Translations under genes and position numbers: made by a program | Notes under the pieces: model-generated | What the model saw: the letters and a program-made list of their open reading frames with translations, nothing else | The model's database searches: none | What the model was told of the DNA's origin: nothing | Assembly (NCBI RefSeq): GCF_036541405.1 | Contig: NZ_JAZHFS010000001.1 | Location: forward strand, 441,868-505,867 | From: Clostridium_AD frigoriphilum | GTDB lineage: Bacteria > Bacillota > Clostridia > Clostridiales > Clostridiaceae | Length of the DNA: 64,000 nt | Reading direction: 5' to 3' | In this document: positions 52,756 to 60,318 of the stretch, in pieces | Position numbering within the stretch: position 1 is the stretch's first letter | Layout of the letters: every line of letters starts with the position of its first letter

Positions 52756-53466
52756 ATGAAAAATAATGAAGCTACCATATTTGTTTTTATTGCTTCAATA
52801 ATCATAGGAATTCTTATATCAATGAATATTGGATTTAAAGGGAAAAGCAATTTTTTAGATGTAAAACAGTATGATCAAGCCTATAATGAGAGAACTAAAT
52901 TATATTCAGAACTAAACAGTTTAAAAGAGCAATACCATAGTACCAGTGTAAAGCTTAAAAAGTATGATACTGGTGATGAAAAAACACTTCAGGTTTCAAA
53001 AGAAATTAAAAAAGAAGTTATTAATAATAATTTAATAATTGGAAATAGTGATGTTTATGGCCAGGGGGTTAAAATTAAACTAGAGGATGGCGCCGATAGT
53101 TTTGATAAGAATGTTACTATGAGTCAATTAATTCATGATTCTGATATTGTTCAAGTAATAAATGATCTTAGAAATGCAGGGGCCGAGGCAATATCAGTAA
53201 ATGGAATAAGAGTTATTTATGATAATTGGGGGTTATGTGCCGGTTCTAATATTGATTTAAATGGTGTCAAGATAGTAACTCCATTTTATATTAGTGCTAT
53301 TGGAAACAAGGATATAATGTATAATTATTTAACTTTAGAGCAAACTCATACATCATTCCTCCAAAGTAGTGATGTTAAAATTAATATTGCTAAGTCAGAT
53401 AATATAAAGATATTAGCATATAATGGTGAGTTTATTTATAAGTACATGAGTTTAGTGAATAAATAA
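52756..53466 (+). CDS. DUF881 membrane-anchored protein, copy 2
   Basis: This 236-residue protein is a diverged partner of the gene at 51669. It has an N-terminal anchor (TIFVFIASIIIGILISMNI), a helical region and a DUF881 domain with NDLRNAGAEAISVNGIRVIYD. GAGGTGA precedes the ATG. The DUF881-Sbp-DUF881 arrangement suggests the three act together at the membrane. Confidence 0.88.
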   Translation: MKNNEATIFVFIASIIIGILISMNIGFKGKSNFLDVKQYDQAYNERTKLYSELNSLKEQYHSTSVKLKKYDTGDEKTLQVSKEIKKEVINNNLIIGNSDVYGQGVKIKLEDGADSFDKNVTMSQLIHDSDIVQVINDLRNAGAEAISVNGIRVIYDNWGLCAGSNIDLNGVKIVTPFYISAIGNKDIMYNYLTLEQTHTSFLQSSDVKINIAKSDNIKILAYNGEFIYKYMSLVNK

Positions 53467-53581
53467 TATTAAATATACGAATCTTAAAGGATTTTCCTGT
53501 TTAATGAAGAATTAATACAGAAATGGGATAGGGTAATTAATAATTGTTTTGAGCCCTAAAAAACTAAGGAGGGACGGATAG

Positions 53582-54256
53582 TTGTCAGTTGGTGAGGTTT
53601 ATAATAAAATAAAGAATGAAATTCCAGAAAACGTAACACTAATATGCGTTTCTAAGACTAGGCAAATTAGTGAAATAAAAGAGGCTTATGAATCTGGAGC
53701 TAGAGACTTTGGAGAGAACAAAGTTCAAGAATTTCTTGAAAAATACGATAACATAGAGAAAGATAGTAGATGGCACTTTATAGGACATTTGCAGACAAAT
53801 AAGGTGAAATATATAGTTGGAAAAGTTCATCTTATACATTCTTTAGACAGCATACATTTACTCAAAGAAATTGAAAAGCGTTATGGGGCAAAGAATGAAA
53901 TAGCAAATGTTTTAATTCAAATAAATATTGGAAACGAAATCGCGAAGACGGGCGTTGCTCTTGAGGAAATGAATGATCTAATAAAGGCCTGCGAAGAATG
54001 TAATAATGTAAAAGTCAAAGGGCTTATGGCTACAATTCCAATTGGTGACGATGAAAGCTCTAGAAAATATTTTGCGAAGATGAAGGCTATTTTTGATAAT
54101 CTAAAGACTTATAAATACAAAAATGTTTCAATGGAGTTTTTATCTTTAGGAATGAGCAAAGATTTCCCTATTGCTTTAGAACAGGGAGCTAATATGATAA
54201 GACTTGGTGAGAAAATATTTGGAAAAAGAGATTATAAAAAACTGGAGGTAATATAA
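53582..54256 (+). CDS. ylmE: PLP homeostasis protein YggS/YlmE
   Basis: This is a pyridoxal-phosphate-binding protein of the PLPBP family, 224 residues, alanine-racemase-like barrel. The PLP lysine lies in TLICVSKTRQ, with FGENKVQEF, WHFIGHLQTNK, LIQINIGNE and LSLGMSKDFPIAL as the other signatures. TTG is the start, after AAGGAGGG. It heads the ylmE-sepF-ylmG-ylmH-divIVA group, as in Bacillus. Confidence 0.95.
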   Translation: MSVGEVYNKIKNEIPENVTLICVSKTRQISEIKEAYESGARDFGENKVQEFLEKYDNIEKDSRWHFIGHLQTNKVKYIVGKVHLIHSLDSIHLLKEIEKRYGAKNEIANVLIQINIGNEIAKTGVALEEMNDLIKACEECNNVKVKGLMATIPIGDDESSRKYFAKMKAIFDNLKTYKYKNVSMEFLSLGMSKDFPIALEQGANMIRLGEKIFGKRDYKKLEVI

Positions 54257-54257
54257 A

Positions 54258-54704
54258 ATGGCAAGTAAAGTGATTAATAAAGTTATGGGCTTTTTGGGTA
54301 TGGCAGAGGAAGAAGAGGATGAGGTTCAAGAAATAGATAATGAAGATGAAAATGTGGATATTGAATCATTGATGAGTGCAAATAAGAAACAGAGTAAAGT
54401 AGTAAATATTCATACATCAACATCTACAAAGGTAGTAATCATAAAACCAGATGATTTTGATGAAGCAACAGTGATTAGTGACAACTTAAAGGCTAGAAAG
54501 ATAATTGTGATAAATACAACTGCGCTAGAACCAAAAACTGGTCAAAGATTATTAGATTTTGTCGGTGGAGTATGTTACGCTTTAGGCGGGGATCTTCAGC
54601 AGGTAGAAAAAGGAGTATATATAATTTCTCCATCCAATGTAGAGGTTAATAATGAATTGAAAAACGAACTAAGTTCAAAGGGAATCTTTAACTGGAATAA
54701 GTAA
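54258..54704 (+). CDS. sepF: Cell division protein SepF
   Basis: SepF forms rings that tie FtsZ to the membrane and shape the septum. The 148 residues have the membrane-binding N-terminal helix (VINKVMGFLGM), an acidic linker and the C-terminal core (VVIIKPDDFDEATVISDNLK; RLLDFVGGVCYALGGDLQQV). It starts 1 nt after ylmE. No ftsA was seen, so SepF may be the main FtsZ anchor here. Confidence 0.95.
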   Translation: MASKVINKVMGFLGMAEEEEDEVQEIDNEDENVDIESLMSANKKQSKVVNIHTSTSTKVVIIKPDDFDEATVISDNLKARKIIVINTTALEPKTGQRLLDFVGGVCYALGGDLQQVEKGVYIISPSNVEVNNELKNELSSKGIFNWNK

Positions 54705-54782
54705 AAATATGTATCAAAGAAATTTTTAGGACACAATAAAATATTGTTGTCTATATTTAGAAAATTCAGGAGGTTATAAAAT

Positions 54783-55052
54783 TTGTATTTGTATAATGTA
54801 ATTAATATGTTTTTTAAGGTGTTAGAGTATGCAATTCTTATTGAAGTAGTTTTGTCTTGGGTTTATGCTGGGCGCTCAAATCAGTACACTGAAATTTTAC
54901 ATAAAATAACTAATCCTTTGCTAGAACCTGGTAGAAAGATTCAAAATAGATATTTTGGTAATATGATGATAGATTTTTCTCCAATAATAGCGCTTGGTAT
55001 TATAATGATCTTAAAGCAAATTGTGTATGCTTTATTTACACTTTTTTTATAA
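54783..55052 (+). CDS. ylmG: YggT-family membrane protein YlmG
   Basis: This 89-residue protein has two membrane helices and the family motif around TNPLLEPGRKI and DFSPIIALGIIMIL. YggT/YlmG proteins are linked to cell division in firmicutes and cyanobacteria, though the function is not fixed. The start is TTG after AGGAGG. Confidence 0.93.
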   Translation: MYLYNVINMFFKVLEYAILIEVVLSWVYAGRSNQYTEILHKITNPLLEPGRKIQNRYFGNMMIDFSPIIALGIIMILKQIVYALFTLFL

Positions 55053-55064
55053 GGTTAAACACAG

Positions 55065-55838
55065 ATGGATAAAAAACATTTTTTAAATAATATAAATTGT
55101 GAAGATAAAAATTTAATTTCTAACATATTTAATAAAATACAAATAGCTGAAAAGACAAATCAAATCATATTTACTAATGATTTTTTACCTCCAGCTATAT
55201 GGCATCAAATTCTTGCTATAAGTGAAGATTATGAAATAAAACCATTTACAAATGGAATATTTAAAGATGCAGATAGGAGAATGTTATCATTTTCGACCGG
55301 TGAGGCTCCTATAGAGTATCCTATAGTTTTACTTAAAATAAAAAATAAATCTAAATTTGCGAAGGTTGATCATAAAGATTATTTAGGTGCAATAATGTCA
55401 TTAGGCATTAAAAGAGAAAAATTGGGTGATTTAATAATTCAAGATTCTGTATGTTATGCACCGGTTTGCAGTGATATTAGTAATTTTATAATTAATAATT
55501 TAAATAAAATAAAGAATTGTCCTTGCGATGTCACTGAGTATGATTATGCATCACAGGATCTTCCAGAAAGAAAATTTGAGGAAAAAGTTATTATAACTAC
55601 GTCATTTAGATTAGATGGTTTAGTTTCAGCTGTATGTAATATTTCTAGAAATAGTTCAGTTGAACTAATATCTTCAGGCAAAATATTAGTTAATTATTTT
55701 AATTGTTTAAAGAAGGATAAAGTTATTGAAAATAATGATACATTAACAATTAGAGGATATGGAAAATTTAAGGTGGCAGATGTTGTAGGAAATACGCAAA
55801 AGGGTCGCTTGAAAGTTGTAATAAAGAAGTACATATAG
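55065..55838 (+). CDS. ylmH: S4-domain RNA-binding protein YlmH
   Basis: The 257 residues comprise an N-terminal YlmH domain, with DRRMLSFSTGEAPIEYPI and GIKREKLGDLIIQD, and a C-terminal S4 RNA-binding domain (RLDGLVSAVCNISRNSSVEL...SGKILVNY). In Bacillus the protein acts on stalled 50S subunits and is related to division genes by position. No strong GGAGG precedes the ATG, so coupling with ylmG is likely. Confidence 0.92.
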   Translation: MDKKHFLNNINCEDKNLISNIFNKIQIAEKTNQIIFTNDFLPPAIWHQILAISEDYEIKPFTNGIFKDADRRMLSFSTGEAPIEYPIVLLKIKNKSKFAKVDHKDYLGAIMSLGIKREKLGDLIIQDSVCYAPVCSDISNFIINNLNKIKNCPCDVTEYDYASQDLPERKFEEKVIITTSFRLDGLVSAVCNISRNSSVELISSGKILVNYFNCLKKDKVIENNDTLTIRGYGKFKVADVVGNTQKGRLKVVIKKYI

Positions 55839-55854
55839 GCATAGGGGGGAAAGA

Positions 55855-56469
55855 ATGAGAATAACATCTATGGATATTAACAATAAAGAATTTAAGAAGG
55901 TCATAAGAGGATACAACTCAGAAGAGGTTGATGATTTTTTAGAAACAGTATCTGATGAATATGAAATGGCATATAAAGAAAATTCTACACTTAAAGAGAA
56001 GATAAGTTTTTTAGAAGAGAAGTTAGATCATCATGTTAAGATAGAAGCAACAATTCAAAATACTTTAGTGTTAGCTCAAAATGCAGCAGAACAAGCAAGG
56101 GTGTCTGCTCAAAAGGAAGCTGAATTGATTATTAGAAATGCAAACGACACTTCCCAAAGGATGCTAAATAAGGCTCATGATGATGTACTCAAGGTAAATG
56201 ATGAATATGAAAAAGTTAAGCAGGAATTTGCAAAATTTAGGACTAAATTCAGAAGTTTCATGAATTGTCAGCTTGAAATGTTTGAAGGTCTGGAAAATGA
56301 TTACCTTAAAAATTATAACATAGGAAATGTTACTCATGATGATAGAGTAGATGATGAAGCTGCTATTGATTCTGAATGTTCTAATTTAACACTCAAAAAT
56401 ATTGAGGAAAAAGATTTTCATGAAAACGGTGAGATGGAACAAATAAAAAGTTTTTTTGCTAAAGGGTAA
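55855..56469 (+). CDS. divIVA: Cell-pole/septum protein DivIVA
   Basis: DivIVA binds curved membrane at poles and septa and recruits partners. The 204 residues open with the membrane-binding motif (ITSMDINNKEFKKVIRGYNSEEVDDFLE), then a long coiled coil (SFLEEKLDHHVKIEATIQNTLVLAQ and QARVSAQKEAELIIRNA) and an acidic, diverged C-terminus. AGGGGGGAAAG precedes the ATG. A terminator follows at once. Confidence 0.96.
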   Translation: MRITSMDINNKEFKKVIRGYNSEEVDDFLETVSDEYEMAYKENSTLKEKISFLEEKLDHHVKIEATIQNTLVLAQNAAEQARVSAQKEAELIIRNANDTSQRMLNKAHDDVLKVNDEYEKVKQEFAKFRTKFRSFMNCQLEMFEGLENDYLKNYNIGNVTHDDRVDDEAAIDSECSNLTLKNIEEKDFHENGEMEQIKSFFAKG

Positions 56470-56471
56470 AA

Positions 56472-56510
56472 ACATAAAAAATCTCACTCATTGGGTGAGA
56501 TTTTTTATGT
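56472..56510. terminator. Terminator after divIVA
   Basis: ACATAAAAAATCTCAC pairs with GTGAGATTTTTTATGT, giving a long perfect stem with T runs on both strands. It ends the division cluster. Confidence 0.9.
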
Positions 56511-56586
56511 AACAAATATGAAATCTATAAATTGGGATAAAATAGCTATCTTTTTAGTTATTTATAAAATAAGGAGGAATATAAAA

Positions 56587-57279
56587 ATGAATATAGGTAT
56601 TATTGGAGCAATGCAGGAAGAGGTTCAATTTTTAATTAGGGATATGGAGTTTAAGCGGAAAGAAGTGAAGGCTAAAATGGAATTTAGTCTTGGAAGTTTA
56701 CATAATAAAAATGTTGTTGTAGTAACTAGTGGTATAGGCAAAGTTAATGCAGCAATTTGTGCTCAGATATTAATTGATGATTTTAATGTTGATTACATTA
56801 TAAATGTTGGTATTGCAGGTGGAACGGTGGATAACATATATCCAGGAGATATTGTGATTGCAAATAATTTAGTACAACATGATATAGATACAACTATATT
56901 TGGTGATAAGATAGGACAAATTCCAAGGTTAGATACTTTTGAGTTTAAATGTGATGTTTCTCTAATCAAATTTGCAGAGGAATCATGTAAAAATATAAAA
57001 GGGCATAATCATTTTACCGGAAGAATCGTGTCAGGTGACCAATTTATAGCAAATATTGATAAGATAAAGTGGTTAAATTCAGAATTTGAATGTTTGGCAT
57101 GTGAAATGGAAGGGGCAAGCATTGCTCAGGTATGTTATTTAAATGAGACCCCATTTATTGTTATTAGATCTATATCAGACAATGCAAGCAACGGGGCTCA
57201 AATGGAATATGAAAAATTTAAAGATATTGCAGTTGAAAATTCTACAAATATTTTAAATAATATGTTGAAACTAATTTAG
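56587..57279 (+). CDS. mtnN: MTA/SAH nucleosidase MtnN (Pfs)
   Basis: The enzyme removes adenine from methylthioadenosine and S-adenosylhomocysteine, recycling methyl-donor by-products and making the autoinducer-2 precursor. The 230 residues show MNIGIIGAMQEEVQFL, VVTSGIGKVNAAICAQ, VGIAGG, VSGDQFI, CEMEGASIAQVC and the catalytic Asp in RSISDNA. ATG 56587 has AAGGAGG at the right distance; an upstream frame extension overlaps the divIVA terminator and is not used. Confidence 0.96.
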   Translation: MNIGIIGAMQEEVQFLIRDMEFKRKEVKAKMEFSLGSLHNKNVVVVTSGIGKVNAAICAQILIDDFNVDYIINVGIAGGTVDNIYPGDIVIANNLVQHDIDTTIFGDKIGQIPRLDTFEFKCDVSLIKFAEESCKNIKGHNHFTGRIVSGDQFIANIDKIKWLNSEFECLACEMEGASIAQVCYLNETPFIVIRSISDNASNGAQMEYEKFKDIAVENSTNILNNMLKLI

Positions 57280-57421
57280 AAATCAATCCTTGATAAGTGT
57301 TAAAAAATATAAATATTATTAAATAAGTGTAATAAAATTCTTCCCATGAGAAAACATAATCATATAGAAGTTTTAGTTTTTTTAATATTACTACTATATT
57401 AAAACTAGAGGAGTTGTTATC

Positions 57422-58015
57422 ATGGAAAAGAATAAAATACAATATTTTAAAAAAAAATTGATAAATGAACAGTCGCGGGTACTTGATCTTATTAAATTAA
57501 TGAGACAAAATGGAGTTATAGATTCTAATAGTGAAATGGCAACTGAATTGTCGTTTTATGACAATCATCCATCTGATGTTGCCACTGAATTGTTTGATAA
57601 GGAAAAGGGACTTGCGTTAAAAGGAAATGAGATATCTGTATTAAATAAAATTGAAGATGCTTTAAAGAGCATTGATGACCATACTTATGGAAAATGCAAA
57701 AGTTGTGGAGCTGATATTGATTCAGAAAGATTAGAATTCATACCATATGCTACTAATTGTGTGTCATGTGAAAAATCTAGTGGCAATAAAAAACCAGCAG
57801 AGCAAAACAATAGATGTGTTGAGGAAGATATACTAGGATCATTTTTTAAATACAGCAATAAAGGTGATATAGGTGTTGATGAAGAAGATACTTATCAAGA
57901 TGTAGAACGGTTTAATAACAAATTAGATGATATAATCGAATTTGATGAGGATGGTTATGTTGAACCTATAGAGAAAATAAGTAATCAACAATATAAAAAT
58001 CAGCTACCAGATTAA
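57422..58015 (+). CDS. DksA/TraR C4 zinc-finger protein (YteA-like)
   Basis: This 197-residue protein has a helical N-terminus (FKKKLINEQSRVLDLIKLMRQN), the stretch SDVATELFDKEKGLAL and a C4 zinc finger: GKCKSCGADIDSERLEFIPY followed by TNCVSCE. Its C-terminus is acidic. YteA-type relatives are sporulation-linked in Bacillus; DksA itself binds RNA polymerase with ppGpp, but the DxxDxA tip motif is not evident here. AGAGGAGTTG lies before the ATG. Confidence 0.88.
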   Translation: MEKNKIQYFKKKLINEQSRVLDLIKLMRQNGVIDSNSEMATELSFYDNHPSDVATELFDKEKGLALKGNEISVLNKIEDALKSIDDHTYGKCKSCGADIDSERLEFIPYATNCVSCEKSSGNKKPAEQNNRCVEEDILGSFFKYSNKGDIGVDEEDTYQDVERFNNKLDDIIEFDEDGYVEPIEKISNQQYKNQLPD

Positions 58016-58043
58016 CAGTATATCTAATTAGAAAAATTAAAAG

Positions 58044-58100
58044 AGTATATATTGCTTATAATTTTAAAATAATAAATTTGGAGCAATATATACTTTCTTT
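58044..58100 (+). terminator. Terminator after zinc-finger gene
   Basis: A perfect 13-bp inverted repeat AGTATATATTGCT / AGCAATATATACT with a 25-nt loop, then TTCTTTTGT. The large loop makes it a weak or alternative structure. Confidence 0.6.
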
Positions 58101-58121
58101 TGTATTAATAGGGGGAAGGGT

Positions 58122-58568
58122 ATGGAAGTTTTAATTATTTTTTTAGGCCTAATATTGGATAGATTAACTAAAGTTTGGGCACTCACTGCTTTGAAAGATA
58201 ATAATGGAGTTATATTAATTAAAGATTTCTTTAAATTGGAATATTTAGAGAATAGGGGAGCCGCTTTTGGAATACTTCAGAACAAATTAATATTGCTTGC
58301 ATTAGTTACATTACTTGTTATATTGGGCATGATATATTATATTATTAAGTATAAGCCAAAATCAAAATTTCTTAGAATAAGTTTTGCGCTCATTATAAGT
58401 GGAGCACTTGGAAATTTATATGATAGACTGTTTTATAAGTATGTAGTAGATTTTATTTTAATTCATTATAAAGAGGTTTACTCTTTTCCAACATTTAACG
58501 TAGCAGATATGTTAGTTGTTGTGGGAACATTGGTTTTGGCAATTTCAATAGTAAAGGAAGAGGTATAG
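58122..58568 (+). CDS. lspA: Lipoprotein signal peptidase LspA
   Basis: LspA cuts the signal peptide of lipoproteins in the membrane after lipid addition. The 148 residues have four membrane segments, LDRLTKVWAL, the EYLENRGAAFGIL block and the catalytic Asp pair in SGALGNLYDRL and FPTFNVADMLV. It is followed immediately by rluD, the usual neighbour. Confidence 0.95.
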   Translation: MEVLIIFLGLILDRLTKVWALTALKDNNGVILIKDFFKLEYLENRGAAFGILQNKLILLALVTLLVILGMIYYIIKYKPKSKFLRISFALIISGALGNLYDRLFYKYVVDFILIHYKEVYSFPTFNVADMLVVVGTLVLAISIVKEEV

Positions 58569-59480
58569 ATGGAAAATTATGATTTTAAAGTTGAAGAAAA
58601 CTCTGTTGGTATGAGGCTTGATGTATTTATTGCTAATGAATTTGAGGATAAATCAAGGTCATACATTCAAGGAATAATTGAAAAGGAAAATGCTACTGTG
58701 AATGGAAAATGTCGAAAAAGTAATTTTAAATTGAAATTAAATGACACAATTGATTTATCTATTCCAGATCCTGTTGAGTTAAACGTAAAAGCAGAAGATA
58801 TACCTTTGGACATTATATATGAAGATAGTGACGTAATTGTGATTAACAAACCTCAAGATATGGTGGTTCACCCGGCACCAGGAAATTATTCGGGTACATT
58901 GGTTAATGCACTCTTAAATCATTGTACAGACCTATCAGGTATAAATGGTGTCCTTAGACCAGGCATAGTACATAGAATCGATAAGGACACATCTGGGGCC
59001 TTAGTAGTAGCTAAAAATGATAATGCACATAACTCTCTTGCAGCGCAGCTTAAGGATCATTCAATGACAAGAAGTTATTTAGCACTTGTAGAAGGTCTTA
59101 TTAAAGATGATGAAGGTATGGTTGATGCGCCTATCGGAAGACATTCAAAAGATAGGATAAAAATGGCGATAGTTGAGAGTGGTAAAAAAGCAGTAACTCA
59201 TTATAAAGTAATTGAAAGATTTGAGGGTTATACATTAGTAGAATGTAATTTAGAAACAGGGCGAACTCATCAAATAAGGGTACATATGGCAAAGATAGGA
59301 CATCCTTTAGTTGGTGACTTGATATATGGGTTCAAAAAGCAGAAGTTTAATTTAAAAGGGCAGGTTCTGCATGCAAAAAGGCTTGGATTTATACATCCAA
59401 CTACTAATAAATACATGGAATTTGATTCACCGATCCCAACTTATTTTGAAAAGTTAATAACTAAGTTAAGAAATAGTTGA
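58569..59480 (+). CDS. rluD: 23S rRNA pseudouridine synthase RluD family
   Basis: This 303-residue enzyme isomerises uridines in 23S rRNA. An N-terminal S4 domain (MRLDVFIANEFEDKSRSYIQG) precedes the catalytic domain with GIVHRIDKDTSGALVVAK, whose Asp is the nucleophile, then TGRTHQIRVHMAKIGHPLVGD. It could be RluD or a close RluA-type paralogue. No intergenic space separates it from lspA; GAGGTATAG at the lspA end gives the ribosome-binding site. Confidence 0.92.
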   Translation: MENYDFKVEENSVGMRLDVFIANEFEDKSRSYIQGIIEKENATVNGKCRKSNFKLKLNDTIDLSIPDPVELNVKAEDIPLDIIYEDSDVIVINKPQDMVVHPAPGNYSGTLVNALLNHCTDLSGINGVLRPGIVHRIDKDTSGALVVAKNDNAHNSLAAQLKDHSMTRSYLALVEGLIKDDEGMVDAPIGRHSKDRIKMAIVESGKKAVTHYKVIERFEGYTLVECNLETGRTHQIRVHMAKIGHPLVGDLIYGFKKQKFNLKGQVLHAKRLGFIHPTTNKYMEFDSPIPTYFEKLITKLRNS

Positions 59481-59494
59481 AATAGTATATGACA

Positions 59495-59547
59495 TGTGAT
59501 ATTATATTGGAAGTGCAATATCACATATTATGTGTATTGTTTTTTTA
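59495..59547 (+). terminator. Possible terminator after rluD
   Basis: TGTGATATT pairs with AATATCACA around a 13-nt loop; a T run follows only after ~13 more nucleotides. Weak. Confidence 0.4.
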
Positions 59548-59557
59548 ATATAATACC

Positions 59558-59593
59558 TATCCCTTTAAATGTTCCAGAGAGAGCATAAGGATA
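59558..59593 (+). promoter_or_regulatory. PyrR-binding site (attenuator anti-antiterminator)
   Basis: TATCCCTTT...GTTCCAGAGAGAGC...AAGGATA forms the stem-loop bound by PyrR in pyr leaders (loop TCCAGAGAG). AAGGATAAAG in its 3' arm can instead pair with CTTTACCTT of the terminator (59626), making an antiterminator. When UMP-bound PyrR holds the stem, the terminator forms. Confidence 0.85.
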
Positions 59594-59625
59594 AAGATAG
59601 TAATACTATTATGCAAGTATAGTAT

Positions 59626-59656
59626 GCCTTTACCTTTTGGTAGAGGCTTTTTTTTA
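59626..59656 (+). terminator. pyr attenuator terminator
   Basis: GCCTTTACC pairs with GGTAGAGGC around TTTT, followed by eight T. It lies 43 nt before pyrR and is the regulated terminator of the leader. Confidence 0.9.
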
Positions 59657-59698
59657 TATTAATTCCGTATAAATATATATTTGATAGGAGGCGAAATT

Positions 59699-60235
59699 AT
59701 GGAATTTAAGTCAGTGTTATTAGATGAAAAAGCTATAAATCGAACATTAACAAGAGTTGCACATGAGATTACTGAAAAAAATAAGGGTACAGAAAACATT
59801 ATACTAGTTGGAATAAAGAGACGTGGAGTACCAATTGCGCAAAGAATTGCTTTTTTAATAGAACAGTTCGAGGGAGTTAAAGTTCCAGTAAGTTCTGTTG
59901 ACATTACATTATATAGAGATGATCTTACAACTTTGGATGACCAGCCAGTATTAAATAATGTAAATTTGGGCATAGATGTAAGAGGTAAGAAAGTAATTTT
60001 AGTAGACGATGTACTTTATACTGGAAGGACTGCTAGAGCTGCAATAGATGCCATAATAGATAATGGTAGACCTCAAATGATACAATTAGCTGTTTTAGTA
60101 GATAGAGGACATAGGGAACTACCTATAAGAGCAGATTATGTAGGTAAAAATATACCTACTTCGAGTAAAGAGATGATCTCTGTTGAACTTTTAGAAACTG
60201 ATGAAAATGATTCAGTGAGTATATACGAACTGTAG
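59699..60235 (+). CDS. pyrR: Pyrimidine operon regulator PyrR
   Basis: PyrR binds pyr mRNA when UMP is high and also has uracil phosphoribosyltransferase activity. ATG 59699 follows AGGAGGCGAA; an in-frame ATG at 59681 lies upstream of this site. The 178 residues contain the PRPP motif VILVDDVLYTGRTARAA, the IKRRGVPIAQRI block and VDRGHRELPIRADYVGKN. Its own attenuator lies upstream and a second site before uraA. Confidence 0.97.
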   Translation: MEFKSVLLDEKAINRTLTRVAHEITEKNKGTENIILVGIKRRGVPIAQRIAFLIEQFEGVKVPVSSVDITLYRDDLTTLDDQPVLNNVNLGIDVRGKKVILVDDVLYTGRTARAAIDAIIDNGRPQMIQLAVLVDRGHRELPIRADYVGKNIPTSSKEMISVELLETDENDSVSIYEL

Positions 60236-60276
60236 CTTCACAGGAGATGACTACAACTTTACGAAAGATGACTGAT

Positions 60277-60305
60277 CTTTTAATATAGTCCAGCGAGACT
60301 AAAAG
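60277..60305 (+). promoter_or_regulatory. Second PyrR-binding site, adjoining the uraA ribosome-binding site
   Basis: CTTTTAATATAGTCCAGCGA (60277-60296), then GACTAAAAG, forms the PyrR stem-loop: CTTTT/AAAAG outer stem, AGTC/GACT inner stem, loop CAGCGA. The 3' arm runs into AAAAGGAGG, the Shine-Dalgarno of uraA, and no terminator follows. This suggests translation block rather than attenuation. Confidence 0.75.
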
Positions 60306-60318
60306 GAGGAACTAACTA

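Noticed and set aside
56491..56586. Earlier start for mtnN
   Set aside because: The extension reads through the divIVA terminator and adds residues not seen in the family; ATG 56587 has an ideal ribosome-binding site.
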